A stretch of 64,000 nt of DNA, from NCBI RefSeq assembly GCF_003732545.1, contig NZ_AYKF01000143.1, positions 1-64,000 on the forward strand, written 5' to 3'. The DNA is from Salinisphaera orenii subsp. halophila YIM 95161. GTDB lineage: Bacteria; Pseudomonadota; Gammaproteobacteria; Nevskiales; Salinisphaeraceae. Shown in pieces: positions 1 through 8,096 of the stretch; position 1 is the stretch's first letter; each line of letters starts with the position of its first letter. Made by a program: the position numbers and the translations under genes. A model generated the notes under the pieces. The model saw nothing but the letters and a program-made list of their open reading frames with translations, did no database searches and was not told the DNA's origin.

Positions 1-20
1 TGGCATAACACTCCTTTTGC
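1..20 (-). promoter_or_regulatory. Start codon and RBS of a gene leaving the left edge
   Basis: Read on the minus strand, an AAAAGGAG ribosome binding site (complement of about 11-18) lies 5 bases before an ATG at 6-4. A minus-strand gene therefore probably begins here and continues off the window. Only its first two codons are present, so its product cannot be named. The stretch from 20 to 236 would then be a divergent promoter region shared with the desaturase gene. It holds no other gene I can support. Confidence 0.4.
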
Positions 21-236
21 CGGCCCATGATGAGCCTTCTTTGAAGTGTCCGCATTAACGGGTGAGAACCCACCCGGTCGCCACGCGAATCCGCGAACAC
101 CGAAATTGTGTTGGCCGAATCTTGTATACGATTGCGTTAGGATGACGGTGGCGCTTCGCAAAATTCATACTATCGGCGCTGGAGAGTATTACGAACGACA
201 CGTTGATTGCGGCTTAACGAATGACGGCGGTTCCCA

Positions 237-1220
237 ATGTCCAAGTCAGCCAGTGATGCCCACGCCCTGAAGATCAAGACAGAGGCCCTCGCCAGTCTGG
301 AGCCGTTGGCCGAACAGCTGATGGCCCGGCATAAAGAGAATCGCCGGCTGTGGTTCCCGGGCGATTTCCTGCCTGCCAACGAGCAAATGACCGATGAGCA
401 GGCGCGCGATATGGCCGAGTTGCCGGACCGCGCCCGCGGCATGCCCGATGCCGTGCGCGTGGCGTTGGCGCTCAACCTGCTCACCGAGGAGGGCCTGCCG
501 CATTTTCACCGGCTGCTGGCCGTGACCCTGGGCAGCGACAACGCCTGGTCGCGCTGGAACTATATGTGGACCGCAGAGGAGGATCGCCACGGCTGCGCCT
601 TGCATGACTACGTGCGCGACGCCCGGCTGTTCGACATGCGCGCCTTCGAGGTGCTTCAGTATCAGTATATCGAGGCCGGCTTCGACCCGGATTCGAGTGG
701 CGACCCCTACCAGGTGATCGCCTATACCACGCTGCAGGAACGGGCCACTCAAGCCGCGCATGCCAACACCGCGCGGGTGGCGGGCCGTCACGAGCCGATT
801 ATCCAGCGCCTGCTTGCCCATGTGGCAAACGACGAGTCGCGGCATTTTCGCTTTTATCGCGATATCTTCCGCGGCATCCTCGACATCGACTGTACCCGCG
901 CGCTGCAGGCCGCCCTGAAGGTCGTGCCGCGGCTGGCCATGCCCGGCCATACCATTCCGGGCTACATGGAAATGGCCGAAGTGGTCGGCCGGGCCCAGAT
1001 CTATGGTCCCCGCCACTACCGCAAGGTCGTGGACGAATGTCTGGACGCGTGGCAGATCAGCCAGCTCACCCCTGACGACGCCGAAGGCCGCGAAGCCCAG
1101 GACAAGCTGATGGCCGTGCCCGCGCGCCTTGACCGGCTCGCCGACATCCTGGAAAAACGCACCCGAAGTAAAAGCTTCTCCTTCGACTTTATCTATGCGC
1201 GGGTAATGGAGTTGGGCTAA
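237..1220 (+). CDS. Acyl-ACP desaturase (ferritin-like diiron, fatty acid desaturase type 2)
   Basis: A 327-residue soluble protein of the acyl-ACP desaturase family, which inserts a double bond into carrier-bound acyl chains using O2 and a diiron centre. The ligand set can be read in order: Glu84/85 (TEEGLP), Glu115 and His118 (EEDRHG), Glu168 (QERAT), and Glu200 and His203 (DESRHF). This is the two ExxH plus carboxylate pattern of the family. There are no membrane segments. The ATG is preceded by only a weak GGCGG-like site. The gene stands alone, and a repeat copy begins about 30 bases after its stop. The exact acyl chain and double-bond position cannot be inferred. Confidence 0.9.
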   Translation: MSKSASDAHALKIKTEALASLEPLAEQLMARHKENRRLWFPGDFLPANEQMTDEQARDMAELPDRARGMPDAVRVALALNLLTEEGLPHFHRLLAVTLGSDNAWSRWNYMWTAEEDRHGCALHDYVRDARLFDMRAFEVLQYQYIEAGFDPDSSGDPYQVIAYTTLQERATQAAHANTARVAGRHEPIIQRLLAHVANDESRHFRFYRDIFRGILDIDCTRALQAALKVVPRLAMPGHTIPGYMEMAEVVGRAQIYGPRHYRKVVDECLDAWQISQLTPDDAEGREAQDKLMAVPARLDRLADILEKRTRSKSFSFDFIYARVMELG

Positions 1221-1248
1221 CGGTCCTCGCAAGGAGATCGGGTCTAGA

Positions 1249-1295
1249 CCTTGCGTTGCCACATGTCAGTTTTTCTTCGGCGGACTGGACGCTCA
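1249..1295 (+). repeat. Dispersed intergenic repeat, copy 1 (long form)
   Basis: It carries the core TTGCGTTGCCACATGTCAG and then 25 further bases ending GGACGCTC. The copy at 4258-4306 matches it at about 36 of 44 aligned positions. All copies found share the core TCTYGCATTGCCACAT or a close variant and point the same way. Confidence 0.7.
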
Positions 1296-1310
1296 CCAGG
1301 GAAGCTCGCA

Positions 1311-1336
1311 GTCAGGTCTCGCATCGCCACATTCAC
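1311..1336 (+). repeat. Dispersed intergenic repeat, copy 2
   Basis: GTCAGGTCTC then GCATCGCCACATTCA. It resembles copy 4 (3186-3210) most closely, and the similarity continues into a GAACCCGCCT a few bases further on in both. Confidence 0.6.
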
Positions 1337-1571
1337 GCTAATGAACCCGCCTTGCTGAGCATTCACTGGCGGCGGCGACAAACCTGAGCGAACGCGTTCA
1401 TACCAATCTGATCCACCGGAAACCGCGACTGGCCATCATCACTAGAGCTTTCAGCCCATGACCGCAGCGGCTGGCGACCTTGAAAATACCGATTCATAAC
1501 CCGGAGACCGCGAGGCGATTGTGTCTTCGGCGCTTTCCAGCCAGACTACGTAAATCATGGATTGAATAGCC

Positions 1572-1590
1572 GCGCATAACGCTTATGCGC
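1572..1590. promoter_or_regulatory. Perfect palindrome upstream of the ECF sigma gene
   Basis: GCGCATAA, three bases CGC, then TTATGCGC: an 8-bp perfect inverted repeat about 100 bases before the sigma factor start. A dyad of this size in the promoter region suggests an operator for a dimeric regulator. Which protein binds it is unknown. Confidence 0.4.
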
Positions 1591-1690
1591 CCCGGCGCTT
1601 GCGCGAAGGTAAAGCTTTGATAACAAACCAGCGTTTCTTTAGCGCTTCACGTCTCGCCCCGGTGCGACCTGACGAGCCCGGTCACTAATC

Positions 1691-2257
1691 ATGGCTGAAC
1701 GTGAACAACTGGCGGCGTGGCTGACGGCCACGGCACAAGGCGACGAGCGCGCGTTCCAGCAGCTCTATGCGGCTACTTCTTCGCAACTCTATGCGCTGTT
1801 GCTGCGTATTCTGCGTAGCCCGGAGCGAGCGCAGGATGCGTTGCAGGACGCCTATGTCAAGGTATGGCAGAAGGCGGACACCTATACTCCGGAACGGGGG
1901 GCGCCTTTGACGTGGCTATTGTCTATTGCTCGCTATCGTGCACTTGACGTACTCAGGCGTAAGCGTCCCGAAGTTGCGATGCCGGAGGAGCCGGACATGA
2001 TGGCTACACTGCTCGAGGATGAGCAGGCGCTTTCGCCGTTGGAAGAAAATGAAAACCAGCAGTCCCTTGACGCGATCAGGGCGTGTTTGAATACGCTGCA
2101 GCCGCAACAGCGGGATAGCGTGCTGCTTGCCTACTATGACGGCCTGACGCATCAAGAGCTTTCGCAGCGGCTGGACGCGCCCCTGGGCACGGTCAAGAGC
2201 TGGATTCGGCGCGGCCTGATGCGGTTGCGCGAATGCCTGTCGGAGCGTGCGTCGTGA
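1691..2257 (+). CDS. ECF-type RNA polymerase sigma factor
   Basis: A 188-residue group 4 sigma factor. Region 2 is visible as DALQDAYVKVWQKA followed by the -10 recognition segment (LTWLLSIARYRALDVLRR, about residues 77-94). Region 4 is visible near the C terminus (LAYYDGLTHQELSQRL, then GTVKSWIRRGL), the helix-turn-helix that reads the -35 element. It overlaps the next gene by GTGA, the usual layout for a sigma factor and its cognate anti-sigma. It probably directs a small stress regulon. The palindrome 100 bases upstream may control it. There is no strong Shine-Dalgarno sequence before the ATG. Confidence 0.93.
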   Translation: MAEREQLAAWLTATAQGDERAFQQLYAATSSQLYALLLRILRSPERAQDALQDAYVKVWQKADTYTPERGAPLTWLLSIARYRALDVLRRKRPEVAMPEEPDMMATLLEDEQALSPLEENENQQSLDAIRACLNTLQPQQRDSVLLAYYDGLTHQELSQRLDAPLGTVKSWIRRGLMRLRECLSERAS

Positions 2258-3006
2258 CATCTCAAGAGCATGACGACGATGTCGTACTTGCGGCGGGCGA
2301 GTATGTGCTCGGTACGGCCGAGCCCGACGAACGCGACGCCTTCGAACAGCGCCTGAAAACAGACCCGGCAGCGCGCCGTGAACTCGCCTATTGGGAACGT
2401 CGGCTCGGCAGCCTGGGCCTTGGCCTTGCCCCCGTACAGCCGCCGTCGTCGGTCTGGGACCGGGTGTCCAAGACGTTGTCGCTAGGCGATACCCGCACGG
2501 CTGCGACGCCGCGTTCGCAGGCGCCGGCCGCCAATGATTCACGATTCTGGCGTGGCGCTGCGATCGCCGCTACTTTAGTGGCGTTGGTGCTTGGCGGCAT
2601 TCTGCTTTCCGAGCCCACGTATCACCATGGTTTCGGCGAACCCGACCCACCCCATGCGTATACGAGTATTGTCTACGACGACCCGACGGGCACCGGCTGG
2701 CTTGTAACCGCCTGGGCGGGTGATGACGAGATGCAGGTCGTGGCCTTGGGGGATTACGAGGTGCCCGAAGGCAAGGTGTTACGTGCCTGGCTCAAGCCTG
2801 AGAGCGGTGAGCCGATGCCGCTGGGCACATGGCCGCACACCAAGGGCGGCTATAACATGGCGCTCAGTGAAGCGACCGTAAAGCGCATGGCGCCGCCGGC
2901 GAAGCTCATGGTGTCCATGGAAGACGCGGGCACGTCCGACCAAACGCGCTCTGCGCCCGCCGGCAAGCTTATGTGGAGCGCGCCCATACTCAGTCGGGCG
3001 GGCTAA
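2254..3006 (+). CDS. Anti-sigma factor, RskA-like, single membrane span
   Basis: About 250 residues. I chose the GTG at 2254 because it overlaps the sigma factor stop (GTGA); an ATG at 2233 in the same frame is the alternative. An N-terminal cytoplasmic domain (LAAGEYVLGTAEPDERDAFE) resembles the anti-sigma zinc-finger-less RskA fold. One hydrophobic span follows (RGAAIAATLVALVLGGILL, about residues 98-116). The C-terminal part is periplasmic and matches the RskA C-terminal domain style (GWLVTAWAGDDEMQVVALGDY, roughly 150-170). It should hold the upstream sigma factor at the membrane until a signal arrives. What that signal is cannot be seen. Confidence 0.85.
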   Translation: MTSQEHDDDVVLAAGEYVLGTAEPDERDAFEQRLKTDPAARRELAYWERRLGSLGLGLAPVQPPSSVWDRVSKTLSLGDTRTAATPRSQAPAANDSRFWRGAAIAATLVALVLGGILLSEPTYHHGFGEPDPPHAYTSIVYDDPTGTGWLVTAWAGDDEMQVVALGDYEVPEGKVLRAWLKPESGEPMPLGTWPHTKGGYNMALSEATVKRMAPPAKLMVSMEDAGTSDQTRSAPAGKLMWSAPILSRAG

Positions 3007-3061
3007 AGACCCAATCCGCGCGATGCGGGCAGAGAGCTCGGAGTCAGGTCGCAGAGAGATC

Positions 3062-3082
3062 GAGGTCTTGCATTGCCACATC
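3062..3082 (+). repeat. Dispersed intergenic repeat, copy 3
   Basis: GAGGTCTTGCATTGCCACAT, the cleanest match to the core. A partial prefix GTCAGGTC lies just upstream near 3043. Confidence 0.6.
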
Positions 3083-3185
3083 GGCGTTCGCGGCTCGTCT
3101 TGATCCCTGGCTTGTCGACGAGCCTGATCACCCGCTAAGCATAGAAAACGCCCGGCATCGAGCGCGGGTCAAGCGAGCGCTGGGC

Positions 3186-3210
3186 TAGGTCTCGCATTGC
3201 CACATTCAGG
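3186..3210 (+). repeat. Dispersed intergenic repeat, copy 4
   Basis: AGGTCTCGCATTGCCACATT, then CAGG and, further on, GAACCCGCCT as in copy 2. Confidence 0.6.
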
Positions 3211-3363
3211 CCGTCGCGAACCCGCCTAGCCCGCGTGAAGCCGGATAAGCCTCGGAGCCCGCGGTCAGGTGTGATTTTGTGTGCCCGGCAGATATAGTGG
3301 AACCGTTGCTCGGTCAACCTTAAGGTCGTCCCCAGCCGATTCGCTATCTGCCTCCCCTGCGGC

Positions 3364-4137
3364 TCAGCGAGCGATATTCACGCCGCCATCGACGACCAGC
3401 GTCGAGCCCACGACATAATCGCCGGCCCGGGACGCGAGGTAGATCGCCGCGCCCGCCATATCCTCGGGCTCGCCGATGCGCCGGGAGGGAATTCGGTCCT
3501 TGATCTCGTCGCCGTGGTCGCGGGCGACCTTGTTCATGTTCGAGGCGAAGGCGCCCGGGGCAATCGCGCTCACCACGATGCCGTCGGGTGCCAGACGCAC
3601 GGCCATGCGCTTGGTCAGGTGGACCAGGCCGGCCTTGGAGGCGTGATAGAAATAGGTTTCCTGCGGGTTGAGCGACAGGCCGTCGACCGAGGCGATGTTG
3701 ATGATTTTCGCGAGCGGCCCAGCCGCACGCGCTTCTAGGAGCATGGGCTTGAACGCCTGTGCCAGGAAGAACGGCGCTTTCATGTTGAGATCCACCGCCT
3801 TATCCCACCCGCTTTCGGGGAACTCGTCGAACGCCGCGCCCCAGGCGGCGCCGGCGTTGTTCACGAGGATGTCCAACGTCTTTTCGTGCTCGCCATACGC
3901 GGCGACCAGACTGTGGATTCCGTCCATGGTGGAGACGTCCGCCGGCAAAGAGACGCACGGTCCTATTTCGGACAGTTCCTTGGCCGTTTCGTCGCAGGCT
4001 TCGGCCTTGCGGGCGCTGATATAAACACGGGCGCCCTGGCGCAACAGCCCTTCCGCGATCATGCGGCCGATGCCGCGAGAACCACCGGTGACGAGCGCGC
4101 AGCGGCCTTCCAGCGAAAAAAGAGCAGCAGTGTCCAT
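3364..4137 (-). CDS. Short-chain dehydrogenase/reductase (FabG-like)
   Basis: A 257-residue classical SDR that probably reduces or oxidises a carbonyl or alcohol with NAD(P)H. The Rossmann glycine motif TGGSRGIGR sits near residues 17-25, the NNAGAAWG segment follows mid-protein, the catalytic Ser is in NIASVDG and YHASK supplies the Tyr-Lys pair. The ATG at 4137 is preferred because GGAG lies 7 bases upstream. The open frame extends further upstream only through repeat sequence. It has no operon partner, so its substrate cannot be deduced. Confidence 0.9.
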   Translation of the reverse strand: MDTAALFSLEGRCALVTGGSRGIGRMIAEGLLRQGARVYISARKAEACDETAKELSEIGPCVSLPADVSTMDGIHSLVAAYGEHEKTLDILVNNAGAAWGAAFDEFPESGWDKAVDLNMKAPFFLAQAFKPMLLEARAAGPLAKIINIASVDGLSLNPQETYFYHASKAGLVHLTKRMAVRLAPDGIVVSAIAPGAFASNMNKVARDHGDEIKDRIPSRRIGEPEDMAGAAIYLASRAGDYVVGSTLVVDGGVNIAR

Positions 4138-4257
4138 GACGAGTCTCCAGCAGTGGTTCTCGGCTTGACTCAAATCGCAAACCAGATGAAGTGGCCGAGA
4201 ATGACGAGGCCCTTCTGAAGCGTCAACGTGACTGCCTGTTCCAGCCAGCTCGGGGCA

Positions 4258-4306
4258 GGTCTTGCCTTGCCACATGTCAGCCTATCGTCGGCTGATTAGA
4301 CGCTCG
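4258..4306 (+). repeat. Dispersed intergenic repeat, copy 5 (long form)
   Basis: TTGCCTTGCCACATGTCAG followed by 25 bases ending AGACGCTC. It matches copy 1 along its whole length. It ends against the stop codon of the zeta toxin gene. Confidence 0.7.
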
Positions 4307-4307
4307 T

Positions 4308-4889
4308 TTACAGACCGTAGATACCCTTCGCCCATCCCGGGATATGGCTAACGGCTTTATCGAGCTGGCCTTTCTTGAAGGTTAGAATGTGTCGCGCTGG
4401 TGCATTCGCCTTCGAGCTGTCGAAAATCTCGGCGAGATCGGCCAATGCGACGGCCCCGTGAATATGCTGCTTGTTGCGTTCGTATCGCTCGCGGATTTTA
4501 TGCTCGGGCACGTCATGCCCACCCTGAGTGACGCGAAACCGCACACGGGCCACGGCTATGTCGGCACTCTGAACGTTGACGTGGAAGACCACGACACGAA
4601 ACCCGCGGGCCTGGGCGTTCCGGATCAGCTCAAGCTTGCTCTGATGCGAGAAAACGGTCTCGGTGACGAACGAGCGCTTCTCGTCCAGATAATCTTCGCG
4701 CTGCTCCGCCGCCCCTCGCGCGGCCTCGTAGGCATCCAGCGCTTCGCCGTGAGCTTGCCTTTCCTTCCGCAGCTCATCCGCATTCACGAACGGTACGGCG
4801 GTGATCGGGCGAATCCGTTGCTCGTAGAGCGTCGACTTGCCCGCCCCGTTCGGACCGGCGAGCACATACATCGTCGGCCTCGGCTCCAA
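4308..4889 (-). CDS. Zeta-toxin-family kinase (toxin of a TA pair)
   Basis: A 193-residue P-loop protein of the zeta toxin / AAA group. The Walker A motif GPNGAGKST lies at residues 12-20 and is followed by the family-typical FVNADELRKER. A central FVTETVFSH segment and an arginine-rich helix (RVRFRV) follow. Known zeta toxins phosphorylate UDP-N-acetylglucosamine and block wall synthesis; other members act on different substrates. It lies one base downstream of a ParD-like antitoxin gene, so the pair is probably cotranscribed. Cognate zeta partners vary, so the exact target is uncertain. Confidence 0.85.
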   Translation of the reverse strand: MEPRPTMYVLAGPNGAGKSTLYEQRIRPITAVPFVNADELRKERQAHGEALDAYEAARGAAEQREDYLDEKRSFVTETVFSHQSKLELIRNAQARGFRVVVFHVNVQSADIAVARVRFRVTQGGHDVPEHKIRERYERNKQHIHGAVALADLAEIFDSSKANAPARHILTFKKGQLDKAVSHIPGWAKGIYGL

Positions 4890-4890
4890 C

Positions 4891-5226
4891 TCAGCTGCCT
4901 AGGGATTCCGGGTCGATTCCTTCGGCACGTTGTTTCTCGGCGAGCTGTTTGAAAAAAGCCCTTTCTTCGTCGCCGGCCTTCTCCATCATGGCCTCATGCT
5001 CGATGTCGTATACGGAACGCTCATAAGGGTCCAGTTCGTCGGGAGAGATATGCCCGCGGAGTGCGTCCTGCACCTTACTGCGATCATATCCCGGAGCGTT
5101 CTCGATCGCCTGGCCAACGCGTGCCCAGTGCTCCAGCTGCGCTTGAAGGGTGCGAGACATCACGCCTGCCTCTTTTCGCGCCTGACCGAGAATGGCCCGT
5201 GATAGACGAACACTTTCAGTAGCCAT
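4891..5226 (-). CDS. ParD-like antitoxin
   Basis: A 111-residue protein whose first half (MATESVRLSRAILGQARKEA, then SRTLQAQLEHWARVGQAIE) fits the ParD_like family, short ribbon-helix-helix-type DNA-binding proteins. The C-terminal half is charged (EHEAMMEKAGDEERAFFKQL) and probably wraps the toxin. I start at the ATG at 5226, because the longer frame to 5289 adds residues that do not resemble the family. The stop is one base from the zeta toxin ATG. The usual arrangement would have this protein repress its own promoter. Repeat copy 6 lies about 120 bases upstream. Confidence 0.8.
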   Translation of the reverse strand: MATESVRLSRAILGQARKEAGVMSRTLQAQLEHWARVGQAIENAPGYDRSKVQDALRGHISPDELDPYERSVYDIEHEAMMEKAGDEERAFFKQLAEKQRAEGIDPESLGS

Positions 5227-5347
5227 GACCAACCTCCCGCACTGTCGCAGATCATACGACGGCCATTGCCATGCGCCAGTCGCTAACAATCAATCTACCA
5301 CAAGTGTGGTGGCCCGAGCGCTACCGTAGGCCGGCCAGACGCTTTAG

Positions 5348-5371
5348 GGTCGATCTCGCATTGCCACATTA
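5348..5371 (+). repeat. Dispersed intergenic repeat, copy 6
   Basis: GGTCGATCTCGCATTGCC followed by ACATT. The core is intact; the flanks diverge from the other copies. No copy was found to the right of this one. Confidence 0.6.
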
Positions 5372-5491
5372 AGGCCATCGTGGACTGAGGCCCGGACGAT
5401 ATACCCCGCTCGCCGTTTCTTTCAGTCAGCGTCTTTCGCAGGTTTCTCCTCAGCACCTTCCGGCAGACGCTTTGAGGCACTCGTGATCTGC

Positions 5492-5519
5492 AAAAAAACG
5501 CCCGGCGAACCGGGCGTTT
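5492..5519 (-). terminator. Rho-independent terminator
   Basis: On the minus strand, a 10-bp perfect stem AAACGCCCGG/CCGGGCGTTT closes a TTCG tetraloop and runs into seven U residues (complement of 5492-5498). It sits 28 bases after the stop of the stress-protein gene ending at 5547 and is the clearest intrinsic terminator in the window. Confidence 0.92.
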
Positions 5520-5546
5520 CTCTAGTCAATCCGCACGGCCGATCAA

Positions 5547-6032
5547 TCAGCCGCCGAATTTCTCGTTCTCGCCGATGTCCGGCGTCTTGTCGCTTTTGAC
5601 ATTGGCCTTGGCCATTTCATACAGCTGAAAGACCTTGCTTTCCTTGGCCGCCCAGTGCTCACCCATCTTGATATCGATTTCGAGCATGACGACGTCCGGA
5701 TCTTCTTTTTCCGGCAGCCAGGCGGCGACGCCCGGGTTCCAATATTTATCGATTATGTTCTGGTCGTCGGTAATACGCGCCTTGCCCGACATCGACACAT
5801 ACACACCCTCTTCCTGATCGGAGAATGTCAGGCAAACGTCGCTATCGCCTTTTGCTTCGAGCACTTTCTCCGTGCTGCGGCGGGTGTAAAACCAGATCGT
5901 GCCGTCGTATTCGTTCTGCACCAGGTGCATGGGACGGGCACGCGGCACATCGTCGTCGAGCGTGACTAGCATGCCGACCTGGATATCTTTGATCAGGTTC
6001 CAGATCTTTTGCTTGTGTTCGGGGCTAGACAT
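5547..6032 (-). CDS. General stress protein 26-like flavin-binding (PNPOx-fold) protein
   Basis: A 161-residue split-barrel protein of the pyridoxamine-phosphate-oxidase-like group, close to the general stress protein 26 type. It shows VGMLVTLDDDVPRARPM near the N terminus, WFYTRRSTEKV, then VCLTFSDQEEGVYVSMSGKA and the WNPGVAAWLPE segment typical of that family. Members bind FMN or FAD and are linked to stress survival; their reaction is mostly unknown. The start at 6032 is fixed by AAGGA 9 bases upstream. It is monocistronic, with its own terminator. Confidence 0.88.
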   Translation of the reverse strand: MSSPEHKQKIWNLIKDIQVGMLVTLDDDVPRARPMHLVQNEYDGTIWFYTRRSTEKVLEAKGDSDVCLTFSDQEEGVYVSMSGKARITDDQNIIDKYWNPGVAAWLPEKEDPDVVMLEIDIKMGEHWAAKESKVFQLYEMAKANVKSDKTPDIGENEKFGG

Positions 6033-6326
6033 AGTCGTGTGATCCTTGGAGTGCGATTGAATGAGTTGAGCGTGAACTAAAGACCGGCGGATGCGACGTT
6101 CGATCGTGGCACACCCGGTCGAGGCGGTAAGCGATTCGGCCACCAGGCGCGATGGCCACGAGCCACCGGCCGATCAGTGGCAACGGCCTGATCCACATAA
6201 CGGAAAAACCAACCGAGCGGATGCACGCGTCCTGCCCGAGTCGTCGACAGACCGGCATGAACGCCGGCCGCCGCGATCACGATGAGACGGCTTTACGCAC
6301 GGGCGTGGCGCCCGCGACCGCGGGCT

Positions 6327-7820
6327 TCAGGTACCACAGAAGGTGCGCTGTACGACTTCGTCCGGCTTCGGGGGCCGTGCGTAGTCGGCGAGCTCGGGAT
6401 GGTCGTCGAACGGGCTGGCGACCACCGTGAGCAGTTCGTCCAGCGGTTGGTAATCGCCTGCCTCGGCGGCGTCGATCGCCTGCTGGATACGGTGATTGCG
6501 CGGGATATACGCCGGGTTGACCGCGCGCATGGCGGCTCGGCGTGTCGCGTCGTCGCGGGTTTCGGCGGCCAGGCGCTCGCGCCAGCGCGCCGCCCAGCGG
6601 TCGAAGCCGGCCGGGTCGTTGAATAGCGTCTGTACGGCCTGGTCACGCTCGTCGGCGTCTGCGCCCAAATCGGCCAGGCGCCGGAAGGTGAGCGTGAAGT
6701 CCGCGCCCTGCTCGGTCATGCACTCAAGCAGATCGTAGACGAGGTCGGCGTCGCCTTCGCGGCGTTCCTGCAGGCCGATCTTGGCCGCCAGGCCGTCGTG
6801 ATACGTCGTTTCGAAGCGCTCGATATAGCGTTCCAGCACCGCCTCGGCCTGGGTTATCGCCTCCTGCTTGTCGTCGGCGAGTAGCGGCACCAGGCACTCG
6901 GCGAAGCGCGCCAGATTCCACTGGCCGATCGCCGGCTGCTGGTTGTAGGCATAACGCCCGCCCTGATCGATGGAGCTGTACACGGTGGCCGGATTGTAGG
7001 CGTCCATGAACGCACAGGGGCCGTAGTCGAGCGTTTCGCCGGCGATGGAGACGTTGTCGGTGTTCATGACGCCGTGGATGAAGCCGACCAGCAGCCATTG
7101 CGCGATCAGGTCGGCGGTATGTTCGGCGACTTCCTCCAGCAGGGCGAGATACGGGTTGGCCGCATCGGCGACGTGCGGGTAATGGCGCTCGATGACGTAG
7201 TCGGCGAGCGCGCGTACCGCGTCCTGGTTGCCGCGCCGGGCAAAGTACTCGAAGGTCCCGACACGCACATGGCTGGCGGCGACGCGGGTGAGCACGCCGC
7301 CCGGCTCGGCCCGCATGCGGAATACCGATTCGCCGGTCGTGACCATCGCCAGCGCACGGGTGGTTGGAATACCCAGGCCCGCCATGCCTTCGCTGACGAC
7401 GTATTCGCGTATCACCGGCCCGAGCGCGGCGCGGCCGTCGCCCCGGCTGGAAAAGGGCGTCGGGCCCGCGCCCTTGAGCTGAATATCGCGACGGGCGCCG
7501 TGGCGATCGGTGATTTCGCCCAACAGCACGGCCCGACCGTCGCCCAGCGTGGGCGCGAAGTTGCCGAACTGATGCCCGGCATAGGCCATCGCCAGCGGTT
7601 CCGCGCCTTCCGGGACGCGATTGCCGGCCAGAATCTCGACACCCGCCGGGCTTTCGAGCGCCTGCGCGTCGAGGCCGAGCTGCTCGGCCAAGGGCCGGTT
7701 GAGCCGAAGCAGACGCGGCGCCGAGACAGCGGTCGGCGTCGCGCGGGCATGGAATTCGCCCGGCAGGCGGGCGTAGGTATTGTCGAGCGCGAGCGGCTCG
7801 GCGGTTGCGGTGTCGGTCAT
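6327..7820 (-). CDS. selO: SelO/YdiU family protein adenylyltransferase
   Basis: A 497-residue pseudokinase-fold protein. SelO transfers AMP from ATP to Ser, Thr or Tyr of target proteins involved in redox homeostasis. Family blocks are present in order: MAYAGHQFGNFAPTLGDGRA, LKGAGPTPFSSRGDGRA, TRVAASHVRVGTFEYFARRG, and GFIHGVMNTDNVSIAGETLD with DYGPCAFMDAY. The protein ends FCGT, so a cysteine sits where eukaryotic SelO has selenocysteine. Its length is as expected. GGAG lies 8 bases before the ATG. It is divergent from the esterase gene at 8097. Confidence 0.95.
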   Translation of the reverse strand: MTDTATAEPLALDNTYARLPGEFHARATPTAVSAPRLLRLNRPLAEQLGLDAQALESPAGVEILAGNRVPEGAEPLAMAYAGHQFGNFAPTLGDGRAVLLGEITDRHGARRDIQLKGAGPTPFSSRGDGRAALGPVIREYVVSEGMAGLGIPTTRALAMVTTGESVFRMRAEPGGVLTRVAASHVRVGTFEYFARRGNQDAVRALADYVIERHYPHVADAANPYLALLEEVAEHTADLIAQWLLVGFIHGVMNTDNVSIAGETLDYGPCAFMDAYNPATVYSSIDQGGRYAYNQQPAIGQWNLARFAECLVPLLADDKQEAITQAEAVLERYIERFETTYHDGLAAKIGLQERREGDADLVYDLLECMTEQGADFTLTFRRLADLGADADERDQAVQTLFNDPAGFDRWAARWRERLAAETRDDATRRAAMRAVNPAYIPRNHRIQQAIDAAEAGDYQPLDELLTVVASPFDDHPELADYARPPKPDEVVQRTFCGT

Positions 7821-8096
7821 GGGCGATGCTCCGCGGCGATCGACGTCGCCAGCGTTGGCTCAATGAAGTTATTAGCACGACGTTGCGGGCCGTGACCGCA
7901 CCGTTCAATGGCGAGCCGCGGACGTTCGGAGCCGGGTACGGCATCGTGCATCGAGTCGGGCGCATTCAACCCTGACCGGAATGACGCAGCACGAACAGGC
8001 GGCGACATGCCGAAGTAGACCCCTTGCCGTGTGCATCCGCTCGAACAATCGTGCTATCAAGCCCGCTGTACGCAACAGGCTTTACAAGGATCGCTC

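Larger units (their letters stand above)
1221..1690. other. Intergenic gap with two repeat copies and a palindrome
   Basis: No gene is supported here. An inverted repeat CGCAAGG/CCTTGCG (1228-1234 and 1249-1255) follows the desaturase stop and may be a weak terminator without a U tract. Repeat copies start at 1249 and 1311. A perfect palindrome at 1572-1590 precedes the sigma factor gene. Confidence 0.6.
3007..3363. other. Intergenic gap with two repeat copies
   Basis: The stretch lies between the anti-sigma stop and the 3' end of the convergent SDR gene. It holds repeat copies 3 and 4 and no supported gene or clear terminator. Confidence 0.55.
5227..5546. other. Intergenic gap with repeat copy 6 and a terminator
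   Basis: It holds the promoter side of the TA pair, repeat copy 6 and the terminator of the next minus-strand gene. No gene is supported. Confidence 0.55.
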
